Program-made: the position numbers and the translations under genes | The notes under the pieces: model-generated | What the model was told of the DNA's origin: nothing | Seen by the model: only the letters and a program-made list of their open reading frames with translations | Databases searched by the model: none | Shown: positions 47,430 through 56,301 of the stretch, piece after piece | Position numbering within the stretch: position 1 is the stretch's first letter | Layout of the letters: every line of letters starts with the position of its first letter | Assembly (NCBI RefSeq): GCF_009765355.1 | Contig: NZ_VTHK01000054.1 | Span: forward strand, 1 to 56,384 | Reading direction: 5' to 3' | DNA: 56,384 nucleotides | Source: Amycolatopsis anabasis | GTDB taxonomy: Bacteria > Actinomycetota > Actinomycetes > Mycobacteriales > Pseudonocardiaceae

Positions 47430-50400
47430 CGTTTCGGTGTGCTCGGTCCGCTCGTGGTGTGGACGGCGGACGGGAGCCCGGTGCGGGTCCCCGAGGCGAA
47501 GGTGCGCGCCCTGCTCGCCGATCTGCTGGTGCACGAGGGTCGGCCGGTCTCGGCGGATCGGCTGGCCGCCGACCTGTGGGGCGAGCGGCTGCCCGGCAAT
47601 CCGGCGAACACCCTGCAGACCAAGGTGTCCCAGTTGCGCCGCGCGTTCGAGGCCGCCGAACCGGGCGGGCGGGAACTGGTGACCCGCGAGGCGGCGGGGT
47701 ACGCGCTGCGGATCGAGGCGGACGCGGTGGACGCGGACCGGTTCCGCGCGCTGACCACCCGGGCGCGGCAGACCGCGGACCCGGCGGCCCGATCGGCGCT
47801 GCTGGCCGACGCGCTCGCGTTGTGGCGGGGCCCGGCGTTCGCGGATTTCGCCGACGACCCGTTCGCGGCCGCCGCCATCCAGCGGCTGGCGGAGGAACAT
47901 CTCGCCGCGCAGGAGGAATGGGCCCAGGCGCGGCTCGAGCTCGGCGAGCACGCGGCGCTCGCCGGGGAACTGGGCGAACTGGTCGCCCGGCATCCGTTGC
48001 GGGAGCGGCTGCGGGCGGTGTACGTGCGGGCGCTCTACCGGTCCGGACGGCAGAGCGAGGCCCTGGCCAGCCTCGGCGAACTCCGCGCGCGACTGTCCGC
48101 CGAGCTGGGCCTGGATCCCGGGCCGGAGCTGACCGCGTTGCAGCAGGCGATCCTCGTCCAGGACCCGGCGCTGGACGCCACCGCCGAACCGCGTTCCGCG
48201 CGGAACCGGCACAACCTGCCCGCGCCGCTGACCGAACTCGTCGGCCGCGCCGAAGGCGTCCGCGAGGTCCGCGCCCGGCTGGCGGCGAATCGGCTGGTCA
48301 CCCTGTCCGGACCGGGCGGGGTGGGGAAGACCAGGCTGGCCGTGGAATCCGCACGGCAACTCCTCGAGGCGTACCCGGACGGGGTGTGGCTGGTCGAACT
48401 CGCCGGGGTCGGCAAATCCGGCGCGGCCGACCTCGCCCGGGCACTCGCGCAGACCGTGCTGGCGGTCCTGGACATCCGCGAGGACACGGCCCCCGGACCG
48501 TTGCCACCGGGTACGCCGGTCGACCCCGGTGACCGGCTGACCAGTTCCTTGCGCGGCAAGCGGATGCTGCTCGTCCTGGACAACTGCGAGCACGTGGTCA
48601 CCGCCGTCGCCGAACTCGCCGACCGGTTGCTGAGCGGCGTCGAGGGGCTGCGGATCCTGGCCACCAGCCAGGAGGCGCTCGGCCTGCCCGGCGAGGCGTT
48701 GTTCCCGGTGCCACCGCTCGATCTGCCCGCGCGCGCCGCGGAAGCCGATCCGGACGCCGTGCGCGAGGCGGGGGCGGTGCGCCTGTTCGCGGCCCGCGCC
48801 GCCGCGGCGGCGCCGGGGTTCCGGGTGGACCGGGACAACGCGGCGGCGGTCGCCGCGATCTGCCGCCGCCTCGATGGCATCCCGCTGGCGCTCGAACTCG
48901 CCGCCACCCGGGTGCGCGCGCTCGGCGTGCCGGAGTTGCTGTCCAGATTGGACGATCGGTTCGCGTTGCTGGGATCCGGGCGCCGGGGCGTTCCGGCGCG
49001 GCAGCAGACCTTGCGCGCCATGATCGACTGGAGCTGGGAACTGCTGACCGGGGCGGAACGCGCGGTGCTGCGCCGGCTCGCGGTCCACCTCGACGGGTGC
49101 ACGCTCGACGCGGCGGAGTCGGTGTGCGCGGGGGAGGGGGTGGACCGGTCGGCGGTGCTCGACCTGCTGGCCCGCCTGGTGGATCGTTCGCTGGTGGTGA
49201 TGACCGCGGACCGGGCGACCGGCGAACCGCGGTACCGGCTGCTCGAATCCGTCGCCGCGTACTGCCTGGAGCGGATGGCCGAGGCCGGCGAGGAAAACGC
49301 GGTGCGGGAACGGCACGCGGAGTACTACGTCGCCCTCGCCGAACGGGCGGATCCCCTGCTGCGCGGGCACGAGCAGCGGCGCTGGCTGCTGCGGCTGGAC
49401 GCCGAGGCCCCGAACCTGCGGGCGGCGCTGGAGTTCGCGCTGCGGCGCCCCGCGGCGGGAACCGCGCTGCGGCTGGTCAACGGCCTGCTGTGGTACTGGT
49501 TCCTGCGCGGCCGGTTGAGCGAGGCCGACTGCGCGCTGGCGGACGCGCTGGCGGTACCGGGCGACGCGCCGCCCGACGCCCGGGCGAAGGCCGCGAGCTG
49601 GCGGTCCGCGTTCGCCCTGCTGGGCAAGGACACCGCGGATCGGAATCGCGACGGATGGCGGGAGATCGGCGATCCGGGGGAGCGCGCCCGGGCGCGCTGG
49701 TTCCTCAACTACGCCCTGGCCACGCTCGGCGATCTGGCCGCGCTGCGCGCCGCGGTGGATGCGGAACTCGCCGAGTTCGCCGCGCTGGGCGACCGCTGGG
49801 GCGTGGCCGCCGCGCTCGCCGATCGGGCGAACCAGGCGGTGATCCGCGGCGAGTTCGCGGCCGGTGCCCGGGACGCGCGGCGCAGCGACGAGATGTTCGC
49901 CGAACTGGGTGACCGGTGGGGCCGGGTGCAGGTGTCGTTCATCCTCGGCACGCTCGCCGAGGTCACCGGCGACTACTCCGCGGCCGAACGCCGGCACACC
50001 GAAGGGCTGGGCATGGCCGAGGAACTGGGGTTGTGGCCGGAGGTTTCCTACCAGCTGTCCTGGCTCGGCCGGGTGGCCCTGCTCACCCGGGACTTCGACC
50101 GCGCCCGGGAACTGCACGAGCGTGCGGCGAAGCTGGCGGCCGAACAGGGTTTCGCCCCCGGCGAGATGTACGCGGAGACCGGCCTCGCGCTGGGCGCGCG
50201 CCGCGAGGGACGGTTCGATCTCGCGGAGAAGCACCTGCGGACCGTGCTCCGGTGGAATCGCCAGGTCGAGTTCGAACCGGGCAACACGCTGATCCTCGCC
50301 GAACTCGGTTTCCTCGCCGAACAGCGCGGTGACGCCGAGTCCGCGCGGAAACTCCAGCTCGACGGATTCGAGATCGCCCGCCGGATCGGCGATCCCCGGG

Positions 50401-50657
50401 CGATCGCGCTGGCGCTGGAAGGGCTGGCCGGGGCCACCGCGTTGGCCGGTGCGCACGGAAACGCGGCGCGGCTGCTGGGCGCCGCGGCCGCGTCCCGTGC
50501 CTCGGTCGGCGCTCCGCTCCCGGAAGCCGAACGCGGTGACGTCGCCAGGATCGAGGCGGTCCTGCGGAAAGCCTTGGGGGTGGCGGATTTCGCCGCCGAA
50601 TTCGAGCAGGGGGAGCGGCTCACCCCGGAGGAAGCCCGGGCCCTGGTCGGCCCGTGA
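47427..50657 (+). CDS. AfsR/SARP-family transcriptional regulator (BTAD-NB-ARC-TPR)
   Basis: A 1076-residue regulator. Residues 1-95 form the OmpR-type winged helix (RFGVLGPL, RALLADLLVHEGRPVSADRL, LWGERLPGNPANTLQTKVSQLRR in pieces), about 100-245 the bacterial transcriptional activation domain, about 270-600 an NB-ARC ATPase with P-loop GPGGVGKT (295-302) and Walker B LLVLDN (D385), and the remainder helical TPR-like repeats. Such proteins integrate signals by ATP-driven assembly and activate secondary metabolism or metabolic genes. GTG 47427 or GTG 47421 may be the start. It lies 10 kb from the NRPS operon, with unrelated genes between, so control of that operon is possible but unproven. 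It diverges from the imine-reductase-like gene. Confidence 0.9.
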   Translation: MRFGVLGPLVVWTADGSPVRVPEAKVRALLADLLVHEGRPVSADRLAADLWGERLPGNPANTLQTKVSQLRRAFEAAEPGGRELVTREAAGYALRIEADAVDADRFRALTTRARQTADPAARSALLADALALWRGPAFADFADDPFAAAAIQRLAEEHLAAQEEWAQARLELGEHAALAGELGELVARHPLRERLRAVYVRALYRSGRQSEALASLGELRARLSAELGLDPGPELTALQQAILVQDPALDATAEPRSARNRHNLPAPLTELVGRAEGVREVRARLAANRLVTLSGPGGVGKTRLAVESARQLLEAYPDGVWLVELAGVGKSGAADLARALAQTVLAVLDIREDTAPGPLPPGTPVDPGDRLTSSLRGKRMLLVLDNCEHVVTAVAELADRLLSGVEGLRILATSQEALGLPGEALFPVPPLDLPARAAEADPDAVREAGAVRLFAARAAAAAPGFRVDRDNAAAVAAICRRLDGIPLALELAATRVRALGVPELLSRLDDRFALLGSGRRGVPARQQTLRAMIDWSWELLTGAERAVLRRLAVHLDGCTLDAAESVCAGEGVDRSAVLDLLARLVDRSLVVMTADRATGEPRYRLLESVAAYCLERMAEAGEENAVRERHAEYYVALAERADPLLRGHEQRRWLLRLDAEAPNLRAALEFALRRPAAGTALRLVNGLLWYWFLRGRLSEADCALADALAVPGDAPPDARAKAASWRSAFALLGKDTADRNRDGWREIGDPGERARARWFLNYALATLGDLAALRAAVDAELAEFAALGDRWGVAAALADRANQAVIRGEFAAGARDARRSDEMFAELGDRWGRVQVSFILGTLAEVTGDYSAAERRHTEGLGMAEELGLWPEVSYQLSWLGRVALLTRDFDRARELHERAAKLAAEQGFAPGEMYAETGLALGARREGRFDLAEKHLRTVLRWNRQVEFEPGNTLILAELGFLAEQRGDAESARKLQLDGFEIARRIGDPRAIALALEGLAGATALAGAHGNAARLLGAAAASRASVGAPLPEAERGDVARIEAVLRKALGVADFAAEFEQGERLTPEEARALVGP

Positions 50658-50666
50658 GGCCCGGGC

Positions 50667-50909
50667 TCAGGCTCGCCGCTTCTTCACGATCTCCAAGGCG
50701 CCGATGAACGCGATCGCCACGACGATCACCACGATCGGCAGCACGTAACCCATCGAACCCGAGTGGGTGCCGAAGAGCCAGCGGAAGAGCCCGCCGTGCT
50801 GACCGTCCACCATCCAGCGCACCAGCGGGATCGCGCCCACGGTGATGCCGATCAGCGCGAACACCCCCTGCGCGCCGTCGATCGTCCGGTTCTTGCCGTC
50901 CTGCGCCAC
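50667..50909 (-). CDS. Small two-span membrane protein
   Basis: An 80-residue protein with hydrophobic segments at about 15-33 (GVFALIGITVGAIPLVRW) and 52-73 (MGYVLPIVVIVVAIAFIGAL), ending in KKRRA, so both ends should face the cytoplasm. Starts at GTG 50909 with a GGAG site upstream. I do not recognise a family. It is convergent with the AfsR-type gene, stops only 9 bases apart. Confidence 0.7.
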   Translation of the reverse strand: MAQDGKNRTIDGAQGVFALIGITVGAIPLVRWMVDGQHGGLFRWLFGTHSGSMGYVLPIVVIVVAIAFIGALEIVKKRRA

Positions 50910-50934
50910 TAGCTACTCCGTCCCTAGGTAGCCG

Positions 50935-50944
50935 TACGATCGTA
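50935..50944 (-). promoter_or_regulatory. Palindrome / possible -10 for the small membrane protein
   Basis: TACGATCGTA is a perfect 10-bp palindrome; read on the minus strand it supplies TACGAT, a TANNNT -10 box about 30 bases before the GTG start. Confidence 0.3.
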
Positions 50945-50958
50945 TCCTCCGCCGGGGA

Positions 50959-52455
50959 TCAGTTCTCGCGGCAGGTGGTGTCCGTGCCCGGCAGGGTGCC
51001 GTCGCGGAAGTAGGTGTTCACCGCGTTCTCCACGCACCGGTTCGGATAGTGCGCGAACACGGCGTGCACCCGGACGTCCTGGAGGGTCACCAGGCGCGAA
51101 CCGGTCATGGCGCGGTGCAGTGCGACGCCTTCGGAGTAGGCCGTGCGGGTGTCCCCGGTGGCCTGGACGATGAGCGCGGGAACGTCGTTGCGCACCACCG
51201 TCTTCTCCTCCCGGGGCGGTGCCCAGAAGGCGCAGCCCGTGATGTTGTTCGCGAACGGGCCGAACACCGGCTGGGCCGCCCGGCTGCGCTGGATGTTGCG
51301 CCAGTACCACTCCGGATCCCGCGGCACCGCGGCGTCACCGCAGATGACCGCCGCCTGCCCCGACAGCTGCGGTTGCCCGCGGTAGATCATGCGCAACCCC
51401 GCCTCGAGGTCGGGGCCGGGTTGGACCGGTTTGCCCGCCGCGGCGTCGGCGAGCTGCCGCACGGTGGCGGCGAGCCGGGCCTTGTTGCGCGGATCGTCCA
51501 GGGAGGCGAACAGCAGCATCGGGGCGAAGTGCTCGTCGAGGCGGTAGTCCGCGATCTGGAGCGGCGACTTCGCGGCCTGCCGGATCACCCCTTCGACCAG
51601 CGCCCGGACCTGCGCCCCGCTCGTTCCGAGGTGGTACTCGGCGTCGCGCCGCGCGGTCCACTCCGCCCAGTCGTCCAGGGCTTCCTCGTTGGGGCGGCCC
51701 ATGTTCCGGATCGAACCGGTCATGTACCCGGCCGGGTCGACCGCGCTGTCCAGGACGAACCGGTCGGTGCGCCGGGGGAACAGCTGGGTGAACACCGACC
51801 CCAGATAGGTGCCGTAGGACCAGCCGAAATAGGAGATCCGCCGTTCACCGAGCGCGCCGCGGATGACGTCCATGTCCCGCGCGGTGTTGCGGGTGGAGAT
51901 GTGGGGGAGGACCTCGCCGTGCCGGGCCGCGCACCGCCGGGCCAGGTCGGCCTGCACCCCGGCGGTCCGGTCGAACGCCGGGCGGTCCAGACCCGGTGAC
52001 ATCAGCATGGTGCCGATCGGCCAGCCGCAGTCGATCGGCGCGCTGCGGCCGATTCCCCGGGGATCCATGCCGATCAGGTCGTACCGGGACGCCACCTCGG
52101 GGGTCATCGTCGACCGGACGTCCACCATCATGTCGAGCCCGGGGCCACCCGGCCCGCCCGGGTTGGACAGCATGATCCCGCGCCGGTGGGCGGTGTCGGT
52201 GGCCCGCAGCCGGGAGATGGCCACGGTGATGGTGCGCCCCCGCGGCCGGGTGTAGTCCAGCGGCACATTGACCTCGGTGCATTGGGCACCGGCCTGGTCG
52301 AGTTTCGCGTCCCCGCAAGCTTTCCAGTCCAGCCGCTGGTGGTAGAAGCGGTCCAGGCCGCCGCGGTCCGCCGGTTCCGCGGTGGCCAGGCCGGTTCCGG
52401 CCAGCAGCCCGGCGCCGGTCGCCAGGGCGGCGAGTGCGGTCGTCGTTCTTCGCAT
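50959..52455 (-). CDS. Secreted alpha/beta hydrolase, S33 tripeptidyl aminopeptidase type
   Basis: A 498-residue exported serine hydrolase with a signal peptide (about 1-26, cleavage near ATA-EP). The oxyanion region NPGGPGGPG (98-106), DPRGIGRS (131-138) and nucleophile elbow GWSYGT with S213 are typical of S33 aminopeptidases of the SlpD/E-Tap type; D in ATGDTRTAY and H in VRVHAVF complete the triad, though the usual GxGH is altered. The C-terminal TAP-like lid ends in a cysteine pair. It cleaves N-terminal peptides outside the cell. An AGGGAG site precedes the ATG, and the gene lies 18 bases after the next hydrolase on the same strand, so both are probably one operon. Confidence 0.9.
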   Translation of the reverse strand: MRRTTTALAALATGAGLLAGTGLATAEPADRGGLDRFYHQRLDWKACGDAKLDQAGAQCTEVNVPLDYTRPRGRTITVAISRLRATDTAHRRGIMLSNPGGPGGPGLDMMVDVRSTMTPEVASRYDLIGMDPRGIGRSAPIDCGWPIGTMLMSPGLDRPAFDRTAGVQADLARRCAARHGEVLPHISTRNTARDMDVIRGALGERRISYFGWSYGTYLGSVFTQLFPRRTDRFVLDSAVDPAGYMTGSIRNMGRPNEEALDDWAEWTARRDAEYHLGTSGAQVRALVEGVIRQAAKSPLQIADYRLDEHFAPMLLFASLDDPRNKARLAATVRQLADAAAGKPVQPGPDLEAGLRMIYRGQPQLSGQAAVICGDAAVPRDPEWYWRNIQRSRAAQPVFGPFANNITGCAFWAPPREEKTVVRNDVPALIVQATGDTRTAYSEGVALHRAMTGSRLVTLQDVRVHAVFAHYPNRCVENAVNTYFRDGTLPGTDTTCREN

Positions 52456-52473
52456 TTCCTGCTCCCTTTTTGT

Positions 52474-53598
52474 CTACTGTGGACAGAGGGCCGTGTCCAC
52501 GGCCCGCATCACGTCGGTGTCGCCCTGTTCGGTGGTGGGCAGCTGGTTGACCGCGACGTTCACCGCGCGCCCGTCGGCGGTGACCCCGCCCCGGGTGCGG
52601 AAACCGTCGATGCTGCCGCCGTGCCCCCAGAACCGGCCCCCGCAGGACAGCGGGATGTCGATCAGGCCGAGGCCGTAGCGCGCGCCCGCGATGGGCACGT
52701 CGGCGGGCACGGTCCGTTTCATTTCCGCCAGTTGGGCCGCGGGCAGCAGCCGACCGGCGAGCAACGCGGTGAAGAACCGGTTCAGCTCGGCCCCGCTGGC
52801 GACCATCGCGCCCGCCGCGCCCGCCCAGGACGGGTCCATCAGCGTGAAATCGACGCGGCGGCCGTCGATTTCGGCGTAGCCGCGAGGATGCGGGCCGCGA
52901 ATGCCGAGTTCCCGGGGATGGGGGTAGTAGGTCGCCCGCAGCCCCAGCGGCCGGATGACGCGCCGGGTGATCTCCGCGCCGACGGGGTTGCCGGTCAGCT
53001 TCTCGATCAGCATTCCGGCGAGCTGGTAGTTGGTGTTGGAGTACTCCCACTTCGCGCCGGGTTCGAAATGCGGCGGGTGGGCCAGCGCGAGCCGCACCAG
53101 TTCCGCCGGTTCGAAGTGCCGCCAGCGCCACGCCTCCGGATCCGGATGCAGCACCGCCACGTAGTCGTGCAGGCCGCTGGTGTGCTGCAGCAACTGCCGG
53201 ACCGAGATCCGGCTGCCGTCGTTGCCGTTGCCCCGGACCACCCCGGGCAGGTAACGCTCGATGGGCGCGTCCAGGTCGACCCGGCGCTCGGCGACCAGCT
53301 GCAGGACGACCGTCGCGACGAACGGCTTGGTATTGCTGCCGATCCGCACCCGGGACTCCGGCGGGAACGGCCGCCCGGTGCGCAGATCACCCACCCCGCT
53401 GGTGATTTCCCAGCTGCGCCCCCGCCAGGTGAGCACGGCTTGCGCGCCGGGCAGCCCGTCCGCTTCGACGATCCGGTCCAGCGCCCGCTGAACGTCCCGC
53501 CGGTCCGCGTGGTCGGCCGCGGCGGCCGGGACCGGTCCGGCGAGTGCCACGACGAGCACCGCCCCGATCGCCGCCCGCGGCATTGTCCTCATTCGCAA
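52474..53598 (-). CDS. Secreted serine hydrolase, DD-carboxypeptidase / class C beta-lactamase fold
   Basis: A 374-residue exported protein. Signal peptide about 1-27, then S88-N-T-K91 (SxxK), Y186-S-N188 (YxN) and H326-G-G328 in place of KTG, the set found in R61-type DD-peptidases and related esterases. TTG 53598 is taken as start since GGAGGG lies 6 bases upstream; ATG 53592 would be 12 bases away. Unlike the PBP-fold protein at 831-2177 it has a signal peptide and no lipocalin-like domain, so it belongs to the cell-wall side rather than to peptide release. First gene of a two-gene minus-strand operon. Confidence 0.85.
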   Translation of the reverse strand: MRMRTMPRAAIGAVLVVALAGPVPAAAADHADRRDVQRALDRIVEADGLPGAQAVLTWRGRSWEITSGVGDLRTGRPFPPESRVRIGSNTKPFVATVVLQLVAERRVDLDAPIERYLPGVVRGNGNDGSRISVRQLLQHTSGLHDYVAVLHPDPEAWRWRHFEPAELVRLALAHPPHFEPGAKWEYSNTNYQLAGMLIEKLTGNPVGAEITRRVIRPLGLRATYYPHPRELGIRGPHPRGYAEIDGRRVDFTLMDPSWAGAAGAMVASGAELNRFFTALLAGRLLPAAQLAEMKRTVPADVPIAGARYGLGLIDIPLSCGGRFWGHGGSIDGFRTRGGVTADGRAVNVAVNQLPTTEQGDTDVMRAVDTALCPQ

Positions 53599-53882
53599 CG
53601 GATTCCCTCCCTGTGTGCCGGCGGTCCACCGAGTGGCCGCCGGTGTTTTCGACGTTAGAAGTCCGGACGTGCCCGCACCACGGCCCGAACACCACGACCA
53701 AGCATCGCGCTGGCTACCCCGGCCGCGGTGGAGCTGGCTACACCCACCTCGCGGTGCCCGGCAGCACGTTCCGGAAACCGGTATTGCCTCGGCGCGTTCG
53801 CGGCTATAAGGTCATTTCCGTGACTGCCGGGTCGGCCATGGGCCAAGAGCGAGAGAGTCACCCGGCCACGGCGTGAGCGCCG

Positions 53883-53907
53883 GGCGGGTGCGAGGCCCGC
53901 CTTTCTT
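53883..53907 (+). terminator. Intrinsic-terminator-like hairpin with T tract
   Basis: GGCGGG (53883-53888) pairs with CCCGCC (53896-53901) around a 7-base loop and is followed by TTTCTT. No gene on the plus strand ends nearby, so it might end a small unannotated transcript. Confidence 0.35.
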
Positions 53908-54105
53908 GTATCCGCGTGTTCCACGTGATGATTCCTGTGTTCGGCGGTGTCGACCGCCGCCGCTTTCGCGAGCCATTTCCGCGCCGGTACGGCCGTTGAG
54001 TCGTCGTTCCGGCCGTTCTTCCGGCGCGCCATTCCCATTTTTCCGCACCACCGTCGAATTCGTCGTGTGGTGATTTCATCCTGCACGTTAACCGTTCGCG
54101 GGCTT

Positions 54106-54121
54106 TACGATCTTGGAGGAG
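54106..54121 (+). promoter_or_regulatory. -10 box and ribosome site for the reductase gene
   Basis: TACGAT (54106-54111) fits TANNNT and GGAGGAG (54115-54121) is a strong Shine-Dalgarno sequence 10 bases before ATG 54132. The two are too close for both to act on one transcript unless the mRNA starts upstream, so the -10 assignment is tentative. Confidence 0.35.
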
Positions 54122-54131
54122 TAAACAAAGA

Positions 54132-54965
54132 ATGCCCATCGATTTCAACCAGCAGATCATTGACGAGTTCCGCGCCAACGCCGGGCGGGTCGGCGGCCCG
54201 TTCGAGGGAGGCCGGCTGCTCCTGTTGACCACCACCGGCGCGCGGTCCGGCGCCGAGCACACGACCCCGCTCGGCTTCCTGCCCGACGGAGGAGAACAGG
54301 TCCTGGTCATCGCTTCGGCCGGTGGGGGGCCGAAGAATCCGGACTGGTTCCACAACCTGGTGGCCCATCCCCGCGTCAAGGTCGAGGACGGTGTCTTCAC
54401 GTACGAGGCGGAAGCCGTCGTCCTGGCGGGCGCCGAACGTGACCGCGCCTTTGCCCGCGCGGCCGAGGCCGATCCCGGGTGGGCCGACTACCAGGCCAAG
54501 ACCACGCGCGTCATTCCGGTGGTCGCCCTGAAGCAGGTCGCGGGCGGGCCGCCGAACGCTTCCTCGTTCGGCGCGGCCCTCAAACTGGTGCACGACGCGT
54601 TCCGGCGGGAACTCGCCCTGATCCGCAAGGAGATCGTGGAATCCGGACCCGGCCTGGGCGCCCAGCTCCGGGTGAACTGCCTGACCTTGTGCCAGGGCCT
54701 GCACAACCACCACACCGGTGAGGACACCGGCCTCTTCCCGTTCCTCGCCGACCGGTTCCCCGAACTCGGCCCCGTTCTGGACCGGCTGCGCCGGGAACAC
54801 GAGAAGATCGCGGACCTGCTCGCCGAACTGCAGCGGGTCATCTCCGCCGAACGCGGCGACCCCCTGGAAGTGCTGCCCGAGTTCGAGCGGCTCACCGAGG
54901 AATTGGAAGGCCACCTGACCTACGAGGAGGAACAGCTGATCCCCCTCCTCGACGCGCCCGGCTGA
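54132..54965 (+). CDS. Ddn-type (F420-dependent) nitroreductase fused to a hemerythrin domain
   Basis: A 277-residue two-domain protein. Residues 1-140 match the split-barrel deazaflavin-dependent nitroreductase family (LLLLTTTGARSG, TTPLGFL, GGPKNPDWFHNL, HPRVKV), whose members use F420H2 to reduce quinones or nitro compounds. Residues 150-277 form a four-helix hemerythrin HHE domain with candidate di-iron ligands H154, H194, E197, H223, H261 and E265. The ATG follows a strong GGAGGAG. The pairing suggests an oxygen-, NO- or redox-sensitive reductase acting in stress defence; this is inference. No signal peptide, so cytoplasmic. Confidence 0.85.
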   Translation: MPIDFNQQIIDEFRANAGRVGGPFEGGRLLLLTTTGARSGAEHTTPLGFLPDGGEQVLVIASAGGGPKNPDWFHNLVAHPRVKVEDGVFTYEAEAVVLAGAERDRAFARAAEADPGWADYQAKTTRVIPVVALKQVAGGPPNASSFGAALKLVHDAFRRELALIRKEIVESGPGLGAQLRVNCLTLCQGLHNHHTGEDTGLFPFLADRFPELGPVLDRLRREHEKIADLLAELQRVISAERGDPLEVLPEFERLTEELEGHLTYEEEQLIPLLDAPG

Positions 54966-54981
54966 GCGATGGGGTCGCGCG

Positions 54982-56301
54982 GTGGTCCGAACCTTGATCG
55001 ACAGTGGCGTAGGCTGTGCCCTCATATCGAACACACGTCGGACCGTCACGGCGATCCTGCTGGCCCTGGTGGCCGTCGCGACGGCCACCACCGCACCGAG
55101 CGCGGCCGCCGCCCCGGCTTCCGCGTACTGCCCGCAGCTCCGGCTGGCCGATCACTGGTACGGCGGCAACGCCGCGAAGATCCAGCGGGTCATCGACGAG
55201 CGCGGGCGCTGCGGCAAGCCGCGGGGGCCGCGTCCGGTCGCGGTGTTCGACTGGGACAACACGGTCATCAAGAACGACATCTCCGATCAGACCGTCTTCT
55301 GGATGCTCCGCCACGACAAGGTCCTGCAGCCCAAGGACGCGGATTGGCGCAACACCAGCCGCTACCTGACCGAGGCGGGCGCCGACGCGCTGCGGAAGGC
55401 GTGCGGTACCACGACGCCACCCGGCCGGCCGCTGTCCACGAGCACGAACACCGCCTGCGCCGACGAGATCCTGTCCGTCCGCAAGGACGGCAAGACCACC
55501 GGCGGCGCCGAGGTCTTCGACGGCACGCACAACCACCGCCAGATGCAGGCCGGTTATGCGTGGGTCGCCCAGATCAACGCGGGTTACCGGCCATCGGAGG
55601 TCCGCGCGATCGCCCGCCGGGCACGTGCCGAGGCCTTGAGCGCCCCGATCGGCGCGACCCAGCGCGTCGGCTCCCACACCGAGGTCGCGTGGATCCGCTA
55701 CTACCCGGAGATCAAGGACCTCATCGCCACCCTGAACCGGGCCGGGTTCGAAACCTGGGTCGTGTCCGCGTCCCCGAAGGAGACCGCGGACGTGTGGAGC
55801 GCGGGCGTCGGCATTCCGCCGAGCCGGACCATCGGCATCGGCTCGCTGACCACGAACGGCCGGATCAACGGTCACCTGGAAGGCTGCGGCGGCATCCCCG
55901 ACGGCGCGGACGCGATCATGCCCTACATCGACGGCAAGCGGTGCTTCATCAACAAGACCATCCTCGGCATCGACGGCAAAGCGCAACTCGATCCGGCACC
56001 GGAACCCCGGCGCCAGGCCCTGGCCGGCGGCGACGCGACCACCGACGTCACGATGCTCTCCGACGCAACGGGCGTGCGGATCGCGTTGAACCGCAACAAG
56101 GACGAACTGATGTGCCGCGCCTACGACAACGCCGACGGCAAATGGGCGATCAACCCGATGTTCATCGAACCGCTGCCCGCGCTGGCCCGCGCCTACCCGT
56201 GCTCGACCACCGGATACGAGAACCCGGACGGCTCCACCGCCCCGGTCCGCCGGGCCGACGGTTCGACAATCCCCGACCAGCGGGACACCATCCACGGCTG
56301 A
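54982..56301 (+). CDS. Secreted HAD-superfamily phosphatase
   Basis: A 439-residue exported hydrolase. A hydrophobic signal segment lies at about 21-48 (AILLALVAVATATTAPS). The HAD motif I is FDWDNT with nucleophile D90 and acid D92; motif II S-A-S in VVSASPKE and motif IV GGDATTDVTM follow at the expected spacing, with a helical cap between. It resembles phosphoserine-phosphatase-like and phosphorylcholine-phosphatase-like secreted enzymes; the substrate is not clear. The start is uncertain: GTG 54982 has a GGGG stretch upstream but leaves about 20 residues before the signal core, so a shorter N-terminus is possible. It begins 16 bases after the reductase-hemerythrin gene and could be co-transcribed. 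Confidence 0.8.
   Translation: MVRTLIDSGVGCALISNTRRTVTAILLALVAVATATTAPSAAAAPASAYCPQLRLADHWYGGNAAKIQRVIDERGRCGKPRGPRPVAVFDWDNTVIKNDISDQTVFWMLRHDKVLQPKDADWRNTSRYLTEAGADALRKACGTTTPPGRPLSTSTNTACADEILSVRKDGKTTGGAEVFDGTHNHRQMQAGYAWVAQINAGYRPSEVRAIARRARAEALSAPIGATQRVGSHTEVAWIRYYPEIKDLIATLNRAGFETWVVSASPKETADVWSAGVGIPPSRTIGIGSLTTNGRINGHLEGCGGIPDGADAIMPYIDGKRCFINKTILGIDGKAQLDPAPEPRRQALAGGDATTDVTMLSDATGVRIALNRNKDELMCRAYDNADGKWAINPMFIEPLPALARAYPCSTTGYENPDGSTAPVRRADGSTIPDQRDTIHG

Larger units (their letters stand above)
53599..54131. other. Intergenic region between divergent hydrolase and reductase genes
   Basis: 533 bases without a supported gene. It holds the promoter area of the minus-strand hydrolase operon, a terminator-like hairpin (53883-53907), a second perfect hairpin CGGCGGT-GTCG-ACCGCCG (53942-53959), and toward 54132 an AT-richer stretch with the promoter and ribosome site of the next gene. 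Short open frames here overlap each other and have no codon signal. Confidence 0.5.

Noticed and set aside
47421..50657. AfsR-type protein as the cluster-specific activator
   Set aside because: It is 10 kb from the operon with unrelated genes between and divergent partners; control of the NRPS cannot be claimed from sequence.
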